From assembly GCA_947631615.1 (NCBI GenBank), contig CANRLX010000014.1:1-44846 (forward strand): a DNA stretch of 44,846 nucleotides, given 5' to 3'. Positions 9,401-16,654 of this stretch are shown here, piece by piece (the first letter of the stretch is position 1; every line of letters begins with the position of its first letter). Made by a program: the position numbers and the translations under genes. The notes beneath the pieces were generated by a model. That model ran no database searches, had not been told where the DNA came from, and was given only the letters and a program-made list of their open reading frames with translations. Source of the stretch: an uncultured Acetatifactor sp. GTDB lineage: Bacteria; Bacillota; Clostridia; Lachnospirales; Lachnospiraceae.

Positions 9401-11134
9401 GCATTTAAAAACAGCGCCATCCGTCAGATCTCGATGCCCATCACGATGGAGACCATCGGCGACTATGCCTTTGACGGAGTCGACCATCTGATTCTGTACA
9501 GTCCGGAGGACTGCTACGCGTACCGCTATGCGAATGATACGGCCAACCCGAATATCGAGTGGGCGTACGCCGAGAGAATGGTTTACTACACCGTGGAATT
9601 TTATTACACGGATGAGAATAACGAGGCGCATCTGGTACACTCCGAGTACCCTGTAAAGACCGGAGAGACGGTGGATGTGGCGAAGCTTTTGGAGAAGGGC
9701 GCTTTCGAGGAGGTGCCGGCCGAGATCAACGGCAAGGTCTTCACCAACGAGTGGTCCCCCAAGTCCAACTATGTGCAGGTAAATTCCTCCGGCTCGGAGA
9801 CGGTCCTGCGGGTGTATGCGGTGTATGAGGTGCCCACTACGGAGAAGCACTGGGTTTCCTTCTACACCCAGGACAACAAGCTGATCGCGGAGTACGAGAT
9901 CGCGGAGGGCAGCACCATCGCGCCTCCTGCCGCTCCTGCCATCGAGGGATATACCTTCAGCGGCTGGGAGTGCACGCAGCCGCTCGGCAAGTACAGCGTC
10001 AGCGATATGGCCTCCATCAAGGAGGACACGATCTTCCGCGCGCTGTACAGTAAGAACGACTCTACAGGCGGGGACAGCGGAAACGGCAGCGGAAGCGGCG
10101 GGACCGTAAGCGGGAACAACCCCGGTGACCCGAACAATCCGAATAACCCGAACAATCCGAACGGAAACGGCAGCGGAAGCGGCGGGACCGGAAGCGGGAA
10201 CAACCCCGGTGACACGAACAATCCCAACAATTCCGGAAGCGGTCCGGCGGCAGGGGACTATTATACTCTGACCGTGCGCAACGGCAGCGGCTCCGGAAGC
10301 TATCTGAAAGGCGCGCAGGCGATTATTGTGGCGAATGATCCGGCCTCCGGCATGGTCTTTGACAAGTGGACCATCGAGCCCTCCGACGCGGCGATCGCCA
10401 GCACGGCGGTGTCCGCTACGGTAGTTACCATGCCCGAGTCCAATGTGACGGTGACCGCCAACTACAAGAAGGGAAGCGGCAGCAGCGTACACACGGGTAC
10501 GGGCAATACTGCCACCGGAAATAGCAGCCGTTATTTACAGACCGGAAGTGTCCGGAGAGGCTCGACGGTAGTCATCGACAAGAACGGCCTGTCCAACACC
10601 GGAGTGGTCTCCGCCACGGTGAACGGGTCTTCCGATAACTTTGTCATCAAGGTTACGGAGAGCTCTGCGGCATCGGAGGCAGCGGTCAAAGCATTGATGG
10701 CGGAATACGGGGATTTAAACGGCATCGAATATTTCCCGATGGACATCAGTCTGTACGATTCCACCGGTACCAACAAGATTACGGACACCTCGGGACTGTC
10801 GGTGACCATCACCCTTCCCCTGCCGGATTCTCTCATCAACTATGCCGGCAACAACCAGGTGGCGGGAGTGGTGAACGACAGGCTGGATAAGCTGTCCGCA
10901 AGGTTTACCACGATCTCCGGCGTCTCCTGCATCACCTTCACGGCGACCCATTTCTCGCCGTACGTGATCTATGTGGACACGGGACATCTGACCTCGGGGA
11001 CCGCGGACAATACCCCCAAGACGGGCGACGGGATCCATCCCAAGTGGTTTTTGTCCATAGGGCTGGCCTGCGTGTCCATGGTGCTCTTTATGAAGCGGGA
11101 TAAGAAAACGGCAACCAGGCGCCGGATGGCGTAA
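6488..11134 (+). CDS. Giant LRR (BspA-type) surface protein with sortase signal
   Basis: This 1548-residue secreted protein opens with a basic signal peptide (KKRRLKRTIRK then a hydrophobic core, cut near residue 40). Several blocks of BspA-like leucine-rich repeats follow between about 230 and 1030, with units such as IGNYAFAGCTSLRELIFP. InlB-type B-repeat/beta domains lie at about 1033-1193 (EGYTFSGWECTQ). A Gly/Ser/Asn/Pro linker spans about 1194-1257, another beta repeat 1258-1333, and a conserved pre-anchor domain 1345-1500. The C-terminus is a sorting signal: TPKTG at 1509-1513, a hydrophobic segment and the tail KRDKKTATRRRMA. It sits six bases after a class B sortase, whose likely substrate it is. 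It is probably an adhesin or ligand-binding wall protein; the ligand is unknown. Confidence 0.92.
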   Translation: MAKAATKKRRLKRTIRKTLGTLFLVSAIVVAAIPVDGLQAAGSRDVSQRTDVTKVTVTSQIPAVPTGKITDQKIGSYTVYGDYNGIYRYVVTHDSSTEEVAIVVGYNDEVGGSTLTIPDTLDAYLPAGANENWCAVNKKGNLLFYQIEQPKRDENNEIITQEVTGGDGIPTRVPVMEKVYLPCYYADAGTWKALEETDTLYYYDGVTAAWRGDDLSAKTPVPASLPDDQRLKNIKLRYIGNQHIKNNTDGTSEIVENSQAAGGVFSSAKNCSTLILGKELTKIGNYAFYGNGNINSLSFNDYMNEIGNYAFADCFSISSISMPDNAAVSEIGDHAFYNCSGLTSFNAPKLIARIGDSAFEACTSLTGINLCGTSNASSLQAIGNYAFAGCTSLRELIFPPTYAESNIPLSVIENCHSLQHVYAQHQGVNFVEDRGKSGTGYYNFKDFRDELEEYGNQTFYFEGVGTNALYTTAVDNYFAYKFSGEETFVKKVPDEQSAYTEETGSYEKNAVFTVKRTTGDSGSIGNGQITQVAIDPGMENLQIPGHVGPLNIVEIGASGFADNCDLKSVVIPETILTIGDNAFRGAHNLVSVVFENAGGIQSIGANAFKTQEYKKSGHSANCSTHTVPDVGFAVLTFTGDIDADYAPFQYAMNEANTFTNGTQEPTLIKYFSGWPTNLTVVRDTAAHKNTLTNYPTIKELVEGTEFTESNYPYMTLNEEYEDAAKSAFSKYLGIEGGEITGYEQQIIDNTLHVVLPSGIEAIAENLFVDKETAELGYLDTYLNKDADTLVTNTGKPVGKEFTTHLQELPSDSFDGCLTLETININGSTAIGDEAFKDCKNLYQVWIDPVLTTMGKTPFVGCDKLGRNETDTVHFQDNPNFACETPLIYGKAADGSLTRVLEYLNGTDNVSLSAEELASVTEVAPWAFSNTKIETADFTSSRIDSLPEGAFAETSQLYRVDLPYGTRTVGRSAFKNSAIRQISMPITMETIGDYAFDGVDHLILYSPEDCYAYRYANDTANPNIEWAYAERMVYYTVEFYYTDENNEAHLVHSEYPVKTGETVDVAKLLEKGAFEEVPAEINGKVFTNEWSPKSNYVQVNSSGSETVLRVYAVYEVPTTEKHWVSFYTQDNKLIAEYEIAEGSTIAPPAAPAIEGYTFSGWECTQPLGKYSVSDMASIKEDTIFRALYSKNDSTGGDSGNGSGSGGTVSGNNPGDPNNPNNPNNPNGNGSGSGGTGSGNNPGDTNNPNNSGSGPAAGDYYTLTVRNGSGSGSYLKGAQAIIVANDPASGMVFDKWTIEPSDAAIASTAVSATVVTMPESNVTVTANYKKGSGSSVHTGTGNTATGNSSRYLQTGSVRRGSTVVIDKNGLSNTGVVSATVNGSSDNFVIKVTESSAASEAAVKALMAEYGDLNGIEYFPMDISLYDSTGTNKITDTSGLSVTITLPLPDSLINYAGNNQVAGVVNDRLDKLSARFTTISGVSCITFTATHFSPYVIYVDTGHLTSGTADNTPKTGDGIHPKWFLSIGLACVSMVLFMKRDKKTATRRRMA
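10079..10224 (+). repeat. 84-bp direct repeat encoding the Gly/Asn/Pro linker
   Basis: The 62 bases 10079-10140 recur at 10163-10224 with two differences, an 84-bp (28-codon) period that stays in frame. A shorter (AAYCCG AAC)-type repeat codes for the NPN runs between copies. Such units expand and contract easily, so linker length may vary between strains. Confidence 0.85.
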
Positions 11135-11163
11135 AAGGGAAGCCTTGAGCAAAAGGAAGGCAT

Positions 11164-13410
11164 ATGAGGAAGAAGAAAAGGTTTTGCGGTGTACTGATGG
11201 TCATCGCGGCACTGATTATTATGCAGCTTCCTGTGTCGGAAGCAGATGCAGAAACATCTGCTTCCGATTTTCAAATGGAAGGAACAACATTGGTGGCATA
11301 TCGCGGCTCGGACGCCCGTGTGACCGTGCCCTCAACGGTGGAGGTGATCGGAGAGGGCGCCTTTGAGAACAATGACCGGATCGAGACGGTGATCGTTCCC
11401 AACTCGGTGACACAGATTGAGGAGTACGCCTTCTGGGGCTGCGACCGGCTGAATACGGTGACGCTGGGAAACGGTCTGAGCGAGGTGGGGGACTATGCCT
11501 TTTCGGGGGCAAAGGGCCTGGAGAAAATGACCATTCCGGGAAATGTCACGCGCATCGGCATCGGCGCCTTTGCCGACTGTGTCAATCTGAGAGATATCAC
11601 CATTCCATATCAGGTGTCATCTATTCATGAGACCGCCTTTGACGGCTGTGCGAAGCTGGAGATTCATTCTGTGACGGGAAGCTATGCGGAGCGCTATGCG
11701 CAGGCGTTTTATGAGCGCCAGAAGGAGATGCCGGAATACGAGGACGTGTCCGATTATCCGCAGACGGACGAGGGGGAGGAGACGGATAAGGATGCGGACA
11801 AGGACACCGGCGCAAGTGTCGGGGGAGATCGGATCCCCAATCGGGACGACGGGGTGCAGATCCGTCCGGAGGTGCTGTACCCTGACGGGGATGTGCTTGG
11901 CTCCTCCTATGTGGTGGGGAACCAGGCGGTGGTCTTTATGGACAATACCAGCCCCCAGGTGCTCACCGGCGAACCCATAACACCTGTTGTGCAGGACGGG
12001 GAGGAAAATTCTACAGGCGGCGCAAAGAGCGATGTGCAGAGCGCTGCGGGCTCCGGCATCCCCAAGTACACGATCGTGGACGGCCGCATCGTGGCGGATC
12101 AGGCATACTATCGAAACGGCGCGCTGCAGGCGGTGACCTTGCCGGAGGGGACGGAAATCATCGGGCAGTTTGCCTTTGCCAGAAGCTCACTGAGCCAGAT
12201 CGTGGTGCCGGAGGGCACGGAGGAGATCGACTACGGGGCCTTTTACCACTGTGACAGCCTGACGCAGGTGAGCCTTCCCTCCACCCTGGTAAACGTGGAG
12301 CCCAAGGCATTTGCCCACTCTGCCTGGGTGGACGGCTTCCTCTCGGGAGCCGGAGAGGAGGGGGATTTCCTGATCAGCGGGGGCACACTGGCAGCCTACA
12401 GAGGGAACGGCAGTCAGGTGGAGATACCGGAGGGCGTCACCCTGATCGCGGCGGAGGTCTTTCAGGATCACACAGAAATAACAGATGTTACATTTCCGGA
12501 GAGCCTGCGGGTGATCGGAGAGGGAGCCTTTGAGGGGTGCAGCGGCCTGACGGCCGTGACCTTCGGCGGCCAGGTGACGGATATCAAGGACAGAGCCTTT
12601 GCGGGCACGGCCCTGGAGCACGTGGCTTTGCCGGCAACGCTGGACCGCATCGGCCTTCAGGCATTTCCGGAGGGAACGGGCGTGGGCTACGAGGGAGTGG
12701 CTCCCCAGAAGATCCATGAGATCTCCGCGGAGCGTCTCTCCAACGAATCCTACCGGAGTCCGTCTCCGGAGAGCGGCCAGCCGGGCGTTGTTGTGGAAGG
12801 GCTGGACGGCGCTGCGGCGCAGATGGAGGGAGCCGTGAGAAATTACACGCTCTCCGTCTGGGAAGTGACGGATGAAAGGCGCGCTGACGCCGCCCGGGCC
12901 TTTGAGAGGAATCTCAGGCAGCCCATGCCGGAGGACATCCAGCTGTATGAGATGTCCCTGACGGATAACAGCGGGATCCCCATCAACAAGACCGGAAGGC
13001 AGCTGCTCACCGTGACGCTTCCGGTGCCGGAGCGCTTTGCGGACACCGGTGTGCAGATGGTTCTCATGGATCGAAACGGCCAGCTTGAAAGTGTTCCGGT
13101 TATGAGATTGTATGTGGACGGCGTGGATTGTGTGCGCTTTGACACCAGCTTTCTGTCAACGTACGGCATTTACGGGGACGGCACGGCTCTAAACCCCGAT
13201 TATGTGATCCAGACCACGACGTTAAACGATATGGCGGCGCCCGATGCGGACGCAGACAGCGGGAACCTTGCAGACAGCGGAACCTCTATGGGCGGCGGAA
13301 CCCTTGCGGGCGGCGGGGTCCCCCGCATCCTTAAGTGGCTGATCGGAACGGCCTTTTTGCTCACCGGAATGTTTCTCCTGGCGGGAAGCTTTGTGAAAAA
13401 CAGGATATAA
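11164..13410 (+). CDS. Second LRR (BspA-type) surface protein, C-terminal membrane anchor
   Basis: This 748-residue protein has a signal peptide (RKKKRFCGVLMVIAALII, cut near residue 28) and one LRR block at about 40-170. An acidic Asp/Glu/Lys-rich spacer runs to about 225, a second LRR block spans about 305-515, and a domain at about 555-680 resembles the pre-anchor domain of the preceding LRR protein. The two LRR blocks share a start-up motif (TLVAYRGSDARVTVP and TLAAYRGNGSQVEIP). After a Gly/Ser/Thr-rich linker the protein ends in one membrane helix (LKWLIGTAFLLTGMFLL) and the short tail VKNRI. No LPXTG, NPQTN or TPKTG motif is seen, so it is probably held in the membrane, not on the wall. 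It lies 29 bases after the first LRR gene, in the same operon. Confidence 0.88.
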   Translation: MRKKKRFCGVLMVIAALIIMQLPVSEADAETSASDFQMEGTTLVAYRGSDARVTVPSTVEVIGEGAFENNDRIETVIVPNSVTQIEEYAFWGCDRLNTVTLGNGLSEVGDYAFSGAKGLEKMTIPGNVTRIGIGAFADCVNLRDITIPYQVSSIHETAFDGCAKLEIHSVTGSYAERYAQAFYERQKEMPEYEDVSDYPQTDEGEETDKDADKDTGASVGGDRIPNRDDGVQIRPEVLYPDGDVLGSSYVVGNQAVVFMDNTSPQVLTGEPITPVVQDGEENSTGGAKSDVQSAAGSGIPKYTIVDGRIVADQAYYRNGALQAVTLPEGTEIIGQFAFARSSLSQIVVPEGTEEIDYGAFYHCDSLTQVSLPSTLVNVEPKAFAHSAWVDGFLSGAGEEGDFLISGGTLAAYRGNGSQVEIPEGVTLIAAEVFQDHTEITDVTFPESLRVIGEGAFEGCSGLTAVTFGGQVTDIKDRAFAGTALEHVALPATLDRIGLQAFPEGTGVGYEGVAPQKIHEISAERLSNESYRSPSPESGQPGVVVEGLDGAAAQMEGAVRNYTLSVWEVTDERRADAARAFERNLRQPMPEDIQLYEMSLTDNSGIPINKTGRQLLTVTLPVPERFADTGVQMVLMDRNGQLESVPVMRLYVDGVDCVRFDTSFLSTYGIYGDGTALNPDYVIQTTTLNDMAAPDADADSGNLADSGTSMGGGTLAGGGVPRILKWLIGTAFLLTGMFLLAGSFVKNRI
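11236..11267 (+). repeat. Perfect 13-bp inverted repeat inside the second LRR gene
   Basis: TCGGAAGCAGATG (11236-11248) and its exact complement CATCTGCTTCCGA (11255-11267) flank a 6-base loop and are followed by TTTT. It covers codons around the signal peptide cleavage site. It looks like a weak terminator or pause site within the coding region. Confidence 0.75.
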
Positions 13411-13429
13411 CGAAAGAGTGCCAAAAGAG

Positions 13430-13473
13430 ATTGTCCTGACATAGGATAAAGAAAGAGTGTCAGGGCAATTTTT
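13430..13473 (+). terminator. Terminator of the sortase/LRR operon, overlapping the peptidase start region
   Basis: Bases 13430-13441 pair with 13458-13469 over 12 bp (one G-U), followed by five T and then directly by the ATG at 13474. The right arm contains the only ribosome-site-like bases (AGGG) of the next gene, and the loop holds a CATAGGATA element. Confidence 0.8.
13440..13448 (+). promoter_or_regulatory. Possible sporulation-type -10 in the terminator loop
   Basis: CATAGGATA fits CATAnnnTA. RNA starting about seven bases later would lack the left hairpin arm and leave the AGGG of the peptidase gene free. No convincing -35 is seen. Confidence 0.35.
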
Positions 13474-14388
13474 ATGCAGCGGGTGAGAAGACTGATTGAC
13501 CTTCCGGAGGGGATCGGTCCCCAGGCGGGACGGGGCATTACGGTGGCGGTTCTCGACACCGGCATTGGCCAGCATCCCGATCTGGAGGGAAAACCGATCG
13601 CCTTTCGGGATTTTGTGAACGGCCGGAATTACCGTTATGACGACAGCGGCCACGGCACGCATGTGTGCGGGATCCTCTGCGGCAGCGGAGCCGCTTCCCG
13701 GGGCAGATATCGTGGGATCGCTCCGGGCGTGAACCTGGTGGTGGGGAAGGTGCTGGATCATAACGGCGACGGAAAAGCAGAAGATATGCTGGCGGGGCTG
13801 AAATGGGTGCTGGAGCAGCGGGAGAGATATCATATCCGGATCCTGAATATTTCCGTGGGGATCGGCTCCCTGAATGAGCGGCACAAGGAACATGCTCTGC
13901 GGGAGCTGCTGGAGAGGGTCTGCGCCAGCGGGATCACGGTGGTGTGCGCCGCCGGAAACAAAGGGCCGGCGAGCGGTTCGATCTCCCTTTTGGGACAGAG
14001 CAAAAATATCATTACCGTGGGCTGTCACGACGGGCCCGCCTGCCGGAACGACCCGAGAAGGTGCGAGACCTACTCGGGCAGGGGACAGGCGCTGGCTCCT
14101 CTCAGGAAGCCGGATGTTGTGGCTCCCGGGACGGATATCGTGTCCTGCAACGTCTTTTTTCGTCAAAACGGCTCAAAGCTTTCCTATGCCTATGTGAGCA
14201 AGAGCGGCACCTCCATGTCCACGCCCATTGTCTCGGGGGTGGCGGCTCTTTTTTATCAGCGCAATCCCCAGGCGGACAGGGAGGAGTTTCGGCAGAAGCT
14301 GACGCTCACCGCCACGGACCTGGAGGAGGAGTGGAACAAACAGGGGTGGGGCATGGTCAACGTCCGCAGGCTCTTGGAGGCGGAGTAG
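13474..14388 (+). CDS. Subtilisin-family serine peptidase (S8) without signal peptide
   Basis: This 304-residue protein is a bare subtilase catalytic domain. The Asp motif is VAVLDTGIGQHPDL, the His motif DDSGHGTHVCGI and the Ser motif KSGTSMSTPIVSGVAAL, with the oxyanion Asn in VCAAGNKGP. No signal peptide, propeptide or membrane segment is visible, so it is probably intracellular or loaded into the spore, like the AprX/ISP-type enzymes. The start at 13474 directly follows the U-tract of the upstream hairpin and has only a weak AGGG eight bases away. The first residues (MQRVRRLIDLPEGIG) fit this subgroup's start. It is separated from the LRR operon by the terminator and followed by the gntR promoter, so it is a single-gene unit. 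Catalytic family is secure; its substrate is unknown. Confidence 0.93.
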   Translation: MQRVRRLIDLPEGIGPQAGRGITVAVLDTGIGQHPDLEGKPIAFRDFVNGRNYRYDDSGHGTHVCGILCGSGAASRGRYRGIAPGVNLVVGKVLDHNGDGKAEDMLAGLKWVLEQRERYHIRILNISVGIGSLNERHKEHALRELLERVCASGITVVCAAGNKGPASGSISLLGQSKNIITVGCHDGPACRNDPRRCETYSGRGQALAPLRKPDVVAPGTDIVSCNVFFRQNGSKLSYAYVSKSGTSMSTPIVSGVAALFYQRNPQADREEFRQKLTLTATDLEEEWNKQGWGMVNVRRLLEAE

Positions 14389-14437
14389 AGCGTTCTTTGC
14401 CGGGCCTTTTGTTTTTCCGTTAAATTTACAAAAGATA

Positions 14438-14466
14438 TTGACACTTCTCGTATGATTGTATACAAT
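14438..14466 (+). promoter_or_regulatory. Sigma-A promoter of the gntR gene
   Basis: TTGACA (14438-14443), 17-base spacer, TACAAT (14461-14466). The -10 and most of the spacer lie within the palindrome listed next, so a bound repressor would block RNA polymerase. Confidence 0.85.
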
Positions 14467-14476
14467 GATACGAGAA
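14445..14476 (+). promoter_or_regulatory. 32-bp near-perfect palindrome, likely GntR operator
   Basis: The outer arms TTCTCGTAT (14445-14453) and ATACGAGAA (14468-14476) are exact complements, and the core ATTGTATACAAT (14455-14466) is self-complementary. Only the two G at 14454 and 14467 break symmetry. GTATAC cores are typical of FCD-type GntR operators. It overlaps the promoter of the GntR gene 50 bases downstream, so negative autoregulation is the natural reading. Confidence 0.8.
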
Positions 14477-14528
14477 ATACATAATTTTCCGCTGCGGCCG
14501 GGAGCTGTCCCGGTCTGGGGAGAATGGA

Positions 14529-15248
14529 GTGGGAAAGGTGAAAAATTATAACGTTAAGCAGGAAGTGACGGACAAGTATTCTCTGCGAGGCCGCGTGTTC
14601 CACAAGCTGAGAGACGATATTCTGAGCGGGAAGTATGAGGAGCAGGAGGAGCTGAAGGAGGTCGCCATCGGCGAGGAGATGGGAGTGAGCCGCACCCCTG
14701 TGAGGGAGGCGTTCCGCCAGCTGGAGCTGGAGGGGCTGATCCAGATCATCCCCAACAAGGGCGCCTATGTGACGGGGATCACGGAGAAGGACGTGAAGGA
14801 TATCTATATGATCCGGTCCCTTCTGGAGGGGCTGTGCGCCCGCTGGGCCACGGAGCATATCACTGAGGAACAGATGGAGGAGATGGAGGAGAACGTCTAT
14901 CTGGCGAAGTTTCATGCCGGCAAGGGACACCTGGAGCAGCTTGCGGAGCTGGACAACCGTTTTCACGATATTTTGTACGAGGCGTGCGACAGCAAGATGC
15001 TGGAGCACCAGTTGAAGGACTTTCACCAGTATGTGCTGCGAGTGCGGAAAAAGACGCTGTCCAACGCGAACAGAGGCCCCAAGTCCAATGAGGAGCATGA
15101 GAAGATCATGGAGGCGATCAAGGCGGGGGACGCGGATTTGGCGGAACAGCTTGCGCACCAGCACATGATCAACGCCTATGACAATATGGTAAAGAGCGGC
15201 CTGCACGAGGCGTATGAGAGGAAGGCCGCGGAGAGCGAGGCCGAATAA
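14529..15248 (+). CDS. GntR-family transcriptional regulator, FCD subfamily
   Basis: This 239-residue regulator has an N-terminal winged helix-turn-helix at about 18-88, with EELKEVAIGEEMGVSRTPVREAFRQLE as the classic GntR recognition helix region, followed by GLIQIIPNKGAYV. A helical FCD ligand-binding domain fills about 95-220; its metal-binding residues are probably in DNRFHDILY and the later His-containing helices (EEHEKIMEAI, HQHMINAY). Such regulators bind small carboxylates. The start is read as GTG at 14529, six bases after GGGGAG; GTG at 14538 is an alternative. It stands before isocitrate dehydrogenase, so a citrate-cycle or related organic acid is a reasonable but unproven ligand. 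A palindrome over its promoter suggests autoregulation. Confidence 0.9.
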   Translation: MGKVKNYNVKQEVTDKYSLRGRVFHKLRDDILSGKYEEQEELKEVAIGEEMGVSRTPVREAFRQLELEGLIQIIPNKGAYVTGITEKDVKDIYMIRSLLEGLCARWATEHITEEQMEEMEENVYLAKFHAGKGHLEQLAELDNRFHDILYEACDSKMLEHQLKDFHQYVLRVRKKTLSNANRGPKSNEEHEKIMEAIKAGDADLAEQLAHQHMINAYDNMVKSGLHEAYERKAAESEAE

Positions 15249-15411
15249 AGCGGTCCAATCAGAGCAAATCCGAATATGAGCGAGGCTGAATGGAAGAAGC
15301 GAGGCTGCGTGAAGAAGCAAGGCCGAAGAAGCGAGTCCGAGCGAGGATGGGCCTGCAGCATGGATAGACATAAAATGGATGGACATAAAAAAGAAAGAAG
15401 AGGTTAAGAGT
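15249..15411 (+). other. Intergenic segment with degenerate GAGCGAGGC repeats
   Basis: The 163 bases between gntR and icd hold several imperfect copies of GAGCGAGGCYGAAT and GAAGAAGCRAGGC. The first copy is the very end of gntR (encoding SEAE). A 43-codon frame at 15276-15407 begins MSEAEWKKRG, echoing that tail, but it has no ribosome site and unlikely composition, so it is not called a gene. No terminator or clear promoter is seen, so icd may be read through from gntR. Confidence 0.5.
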
Positions 15412-16626
15412 ATGGACAAAATTCAGATGAAAACGCCGCTGGTGGAGATGGACGGCGATGAGATGACCAGGATTCTCTGGCAGATGATCAAGGACGAGCT
15501 TTTGCTCCCCTATATCGACTTAAAGACGGAGTATTATGATCTGGGCCTGAAGAACCGCAATCAGACCGACGACCAGGTGACGGTGGATTCCGCCAATGCC
15601 ACGCTGAAGTACGGCGTTGCCGTAAAATGCGCCACCATCACGCCCAATGCGGCGAGGATGAAGGAGTATGACCTAAAGGAGATGTGGAAGAGTCCCAACG
15701 GCACCATCCGCGCCATCTTAGACGGCACGGTGTTCCGCGCGCCCATCCTGGTCAAGGGGATCGTGCCCTATGTCAGCAACTGGACAAAGCCCATCACCAT
15801 TGCCCGTCATGCCTACGGGGATGTCTACAAAAATACGGAAATTAAAGTTCCCGGGCCGGGGAAGGCGGAGCTTGTGTTTACCGCCGCCGACGGCACGAAG
15901 ACCGTGGAGCTGATCCATGAGTTTGACGGGGCGGGGATCCTGCAGGGGATCCACAACACGGAGAAATCGATCTCCAGCTTTGCGCGCGCCTGCTTCGGCT
16001 ATGCCGTCGACACGAAACAGGATCTCTGGTTTGCCACCAAGGACACGATCTCCAAGAAATACGACCACACCTTCAAGGATATTTTCCAGGAGATCTACGA
16101 TGCCGAGTACAAGGCAAAATTTGAGGAGCTTGGCATTACCTATTTCTACACGCTGATTGACGACGCGGTGGCGCGGGTGATTCGTTCGGAGGGAGGCTTT
16201 ATCTGGGCCTGCAAAAACTATGACGGCGATGTGATGTCGGATATGGTGGCCACCGCCTACGGCGATCTGTCCATGATGACCTCCGTGCTGGTCTCCCCAA
16301 GCGGCGTCTATGAGTACGAGGCTGCCCACGGCACGGTGCAGCGGCATTATTACAAGCACTTAAAGGGGGAGGAGACCTCCACCAACTCCATCGCCACGAT
16401 CTTTGCGTGGACGGGAGCCCTGAGAAAGCGCGGAGAGCTGGACGGCATCAAAGAGCTTCAGGACTTTGCGGACAAGCTGGAAAGGGCGTGCATCAAGACG
16501 GTGGAGGACGGCAAGATGACCAAGAGCCTGTCCCTGATCTCCACCTGCAAGAACCCTGTGATCTTAAACAGCCTGGATTTCATTCGGGCGATCCGCGGGA
16601 CGCTGGACGAGCTGCTGCAGCAGTAA
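15412..16626 (+). CDS. icd: Isocitrate dehydrogenase, NADP-type (eukaryotic-like subfamily)
   Basis: This 404-residue enzyme oxidises isocitrate to 2-oxoglutarate and CO2 with reduction of NADP+, supplying NADPH and the carbon skeleton for glutamate. It belongs to the dimeric type II subfamily also found in eukaryotes: the start ([21 protein letters not shown]), the substrate loop [16 protein letters not shown], the metal-binding part of [20 protein letters not shown], and the cofactor region [11 protein letters not shown] are all present. The ATG at 15412 follows AGAGG; an upstream in-frame ATG at 15379 has no ribosome site. No citrate synthase or aconitase gene is in the window. The regulator upstream may control it. 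It converges on the ABC-F gene with only 28 bases between and no clear terminator. Confidence 0.96.
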   Translation: MDKIQMKTPLVEMDGDEMTRILWQMIKDELLLPYIDLKTEYYDLGLKNRNQTDDQVTVDSANATLKYGVAVKCATITPNAARMKEYDLKEMWKSPNGTIRAILDGTVFRAPILVKGIVPYVSNWTKPITIARHAYGDVYKNTEIKVPGPGKAELVFTAADGTKTVELIHEFDGAGILQGIHNTEKSISSFARACFGYAVDTKQDLWFATKDTISKKYDHTFKDIFQEIYDAEYKAKFEELGITYFYTLIDDAVARVIRSEGGFIWACKNYDGDVMSDMVATAYGDLSMMTSVLVSPSGVYEYEAAHGTVQRHYYKHLKGEETSTNSIATIFAWTGALRKRGELDGIKELQDFADKLERACIKTVEDGKMTKSLSLISTCKNPVILNSLDFIRAIRGTLDELLQQ

Positions 16627-16654
16627 AATGCAGTTAAATGAAAGCCGGCGCGGT

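Noticed and set aside
9194..10492. Long minus-strand open frame of 432 codons inside the giant LRR gene
   Set aside because: It is antisense to a clearly coding LRR/InlB protein; the GC-rich third positions of that gene keep the opposite frame open. Same reasoning removes the long antisense frames at 20338-21948, 21927-23036 and 23736-25124.
15276..15407. 43-codon frame between gntR and icd
   Set aside because: No ribosome site, repeat-derived sequence and odd composition (many Lys, Arg, Cys); more likely duplicated debris of the gntR end.
15379..15411. Earlier ATG for isocitrate dehydrogenase
   Set aside because: No ribosome site before it and the added residues ([11 protein letters not shown]) are outside the family's usual start.
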